This document shows positions 63,286 through 64,000 of a DNA stretch of 64,000 bases, piece after piece. The stretch is from assembly GCA_964016985.1 (NCBI GenBank), contig OZ024821.1, positions 84,231,035 through 84,295,034 of the forward strand. Reading direction: 5' to 3'. Both the position numbers and the translations under genes were made by a program. Within the stretch, counting starts at the first letter, position 1. Every line of letters begins with the position of its first letter. The notes beneath the pieces were generated by a model. The model was not told the DNA's origin. It worked only from the letters and a program-made list of their open reading frames with translations, and made no database searches. The stretch is from Anodontia alba. Its lineage: Eukaryota; Mollusca; Bivalvia; Lucinida; Lucinidae.

Positions 63286-63481
63286 GCAATGAAAGCAGTC
63301 ACTCACCAGTCTTTATTTAAGGGGAACATCAACTTTCTTTGGGAGACAGGTGTGTCAAATTTGTTCCCCAGCTGAATATGAGTCTACTTCTGGAAAGAGA
63401 TTCAACTCTAATAAAAAGATGAGAGCAGATTCTTCCTTTATAGAGTAGATCCCTTTCAGAAAGGACTTGATATGCTAACAG

Positions 63482-63712
63482 AAAGTCACAGTATTAACAT
63501 ATATATGGTATGTATTCATCAAACAGGCCTGAGCAAACAGTGTAGACCCAGATAAGATGCCCAGTCTGTGGCATCTCTTCTGGGTCTACACTGTTTGCCA
63601 CTTATTCAGCAATTTTTAGACACAACATCGGGTAGTAAATAGTACTCGTTCAAATTTTAGAAGAAGTATGGTAAGGAGTTGAGGTGTCGGAATACTTTGG
63701 ATAATTATGGTA
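63482..63712 (-). mobile_element. TACCCTAAGTATTCGGACA-end element, copy 8 (inverted)
   Basis: AACAGGCCTGAGCAAACAGT, a palindrome at 63535-63598, GACACAACATCGGGTAGTAA and GGTGTCGGAATACTTTGGAT. Confidence 0.7.
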
Positions 63713-64000
63713 GTCCCTCTTGTAAAACTGGAGGAAAAACTACCAGATGTATCCAGTCCCCATAATGTGAATGAAGTTGTAGACCTATATAAACAACTTT
63801 AGCTCTTTGCATGCTGGGTAATTTTGCATGCTTTTTTTGTTGTCTGTGGAGTTTGGATCCAGATCAGGCTCGACATTTTGTCTGGGCCTGTCAGGCCTGA
63901 TCTGGGTCCAAATTGTTTGCAGACATCATCAGTAGATGACAAAAGTTGCCAATAGTGGGGAAAAAGTTAAAGATGCTGAATATAGTATTTACCCTAAGAT

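Overview
The window is AT-rich eukaryotic DNA, most likely from a mollusc and probably a bivalve. I infer this from large introns packed with short palindromic non-autonomous transposons, tRNA-derived SINEs, arrays of about 145-185 bp tandem repeats, a Ngaro-type tyrosine-recombinase retrotransposon, and a secreted mosaic protein with WAP modules. The species assignment is inference (a Dreissena-like bivalve is a guess) and no search was possible. Nothing bacterial, viral or CRISPR-like was seen. | Main gene: one protein-coding gene on the plus strand runs through almost the whole window, from 3262 to 61240, and is open at both ends. I assembled 17 exons by hand (3602 coding bases, about 1200 residues). 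Each has an AG acceptor and a GT donor, and every junction keeps the reading frame. In order, the protein has the C-terminal part of a probable SEA domain (exons 1-2), five cysteine-rich units in one 1.5 kb exon (exon 3), three more units encoded by exon pairs (exons 4-9), a WAP domain (exon 10), a SEA domain with a GSV-type cleavage motif (exons 11-13), a second WAP domain (exon 14), another cysteine unit (exons 15-16) and the first half of one more (exon 17). All module borders are phase-1 introns, the signature of exon shuffling in extracellular proteins. The cysteine unit (about 70-110 residues, six cysteines, typically C-x12-C then C-x8-C-x(7-12)-C) is not one I can name. It is the best candidate here for something undescribed. 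| Introns: these are almost solid repeats. I see at least eight groups of short elements with hairpin centres. Several groups with unrelated ends share the same palindromic core. Nested insertions allow relative dating: a SINE with a 15 bp target duplication carries a hairpin element with a 3 bp CTG duplication, and a hairpin element appears stretched into a minisatellite that in turn holds a SINE and the retrotransposon. | Retrotransposon: at about 55.6-60.65 kb, antisense in the intron before exon 17, lies a Ngaro-like element with gag-like, reverse transcriptase/RNase H, tyrosine recombinase and SGNH-hydrolase reading frames and an unusual array of stem-loops at its 3' side. Apart from one apparent frameshift at the start of pol its frames are open, so it looks fairly young. 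| Limits: intron element borders are read by eye and may be off by tens of bases; exon borders rest on splice-site and phase logic, not on transcripts.
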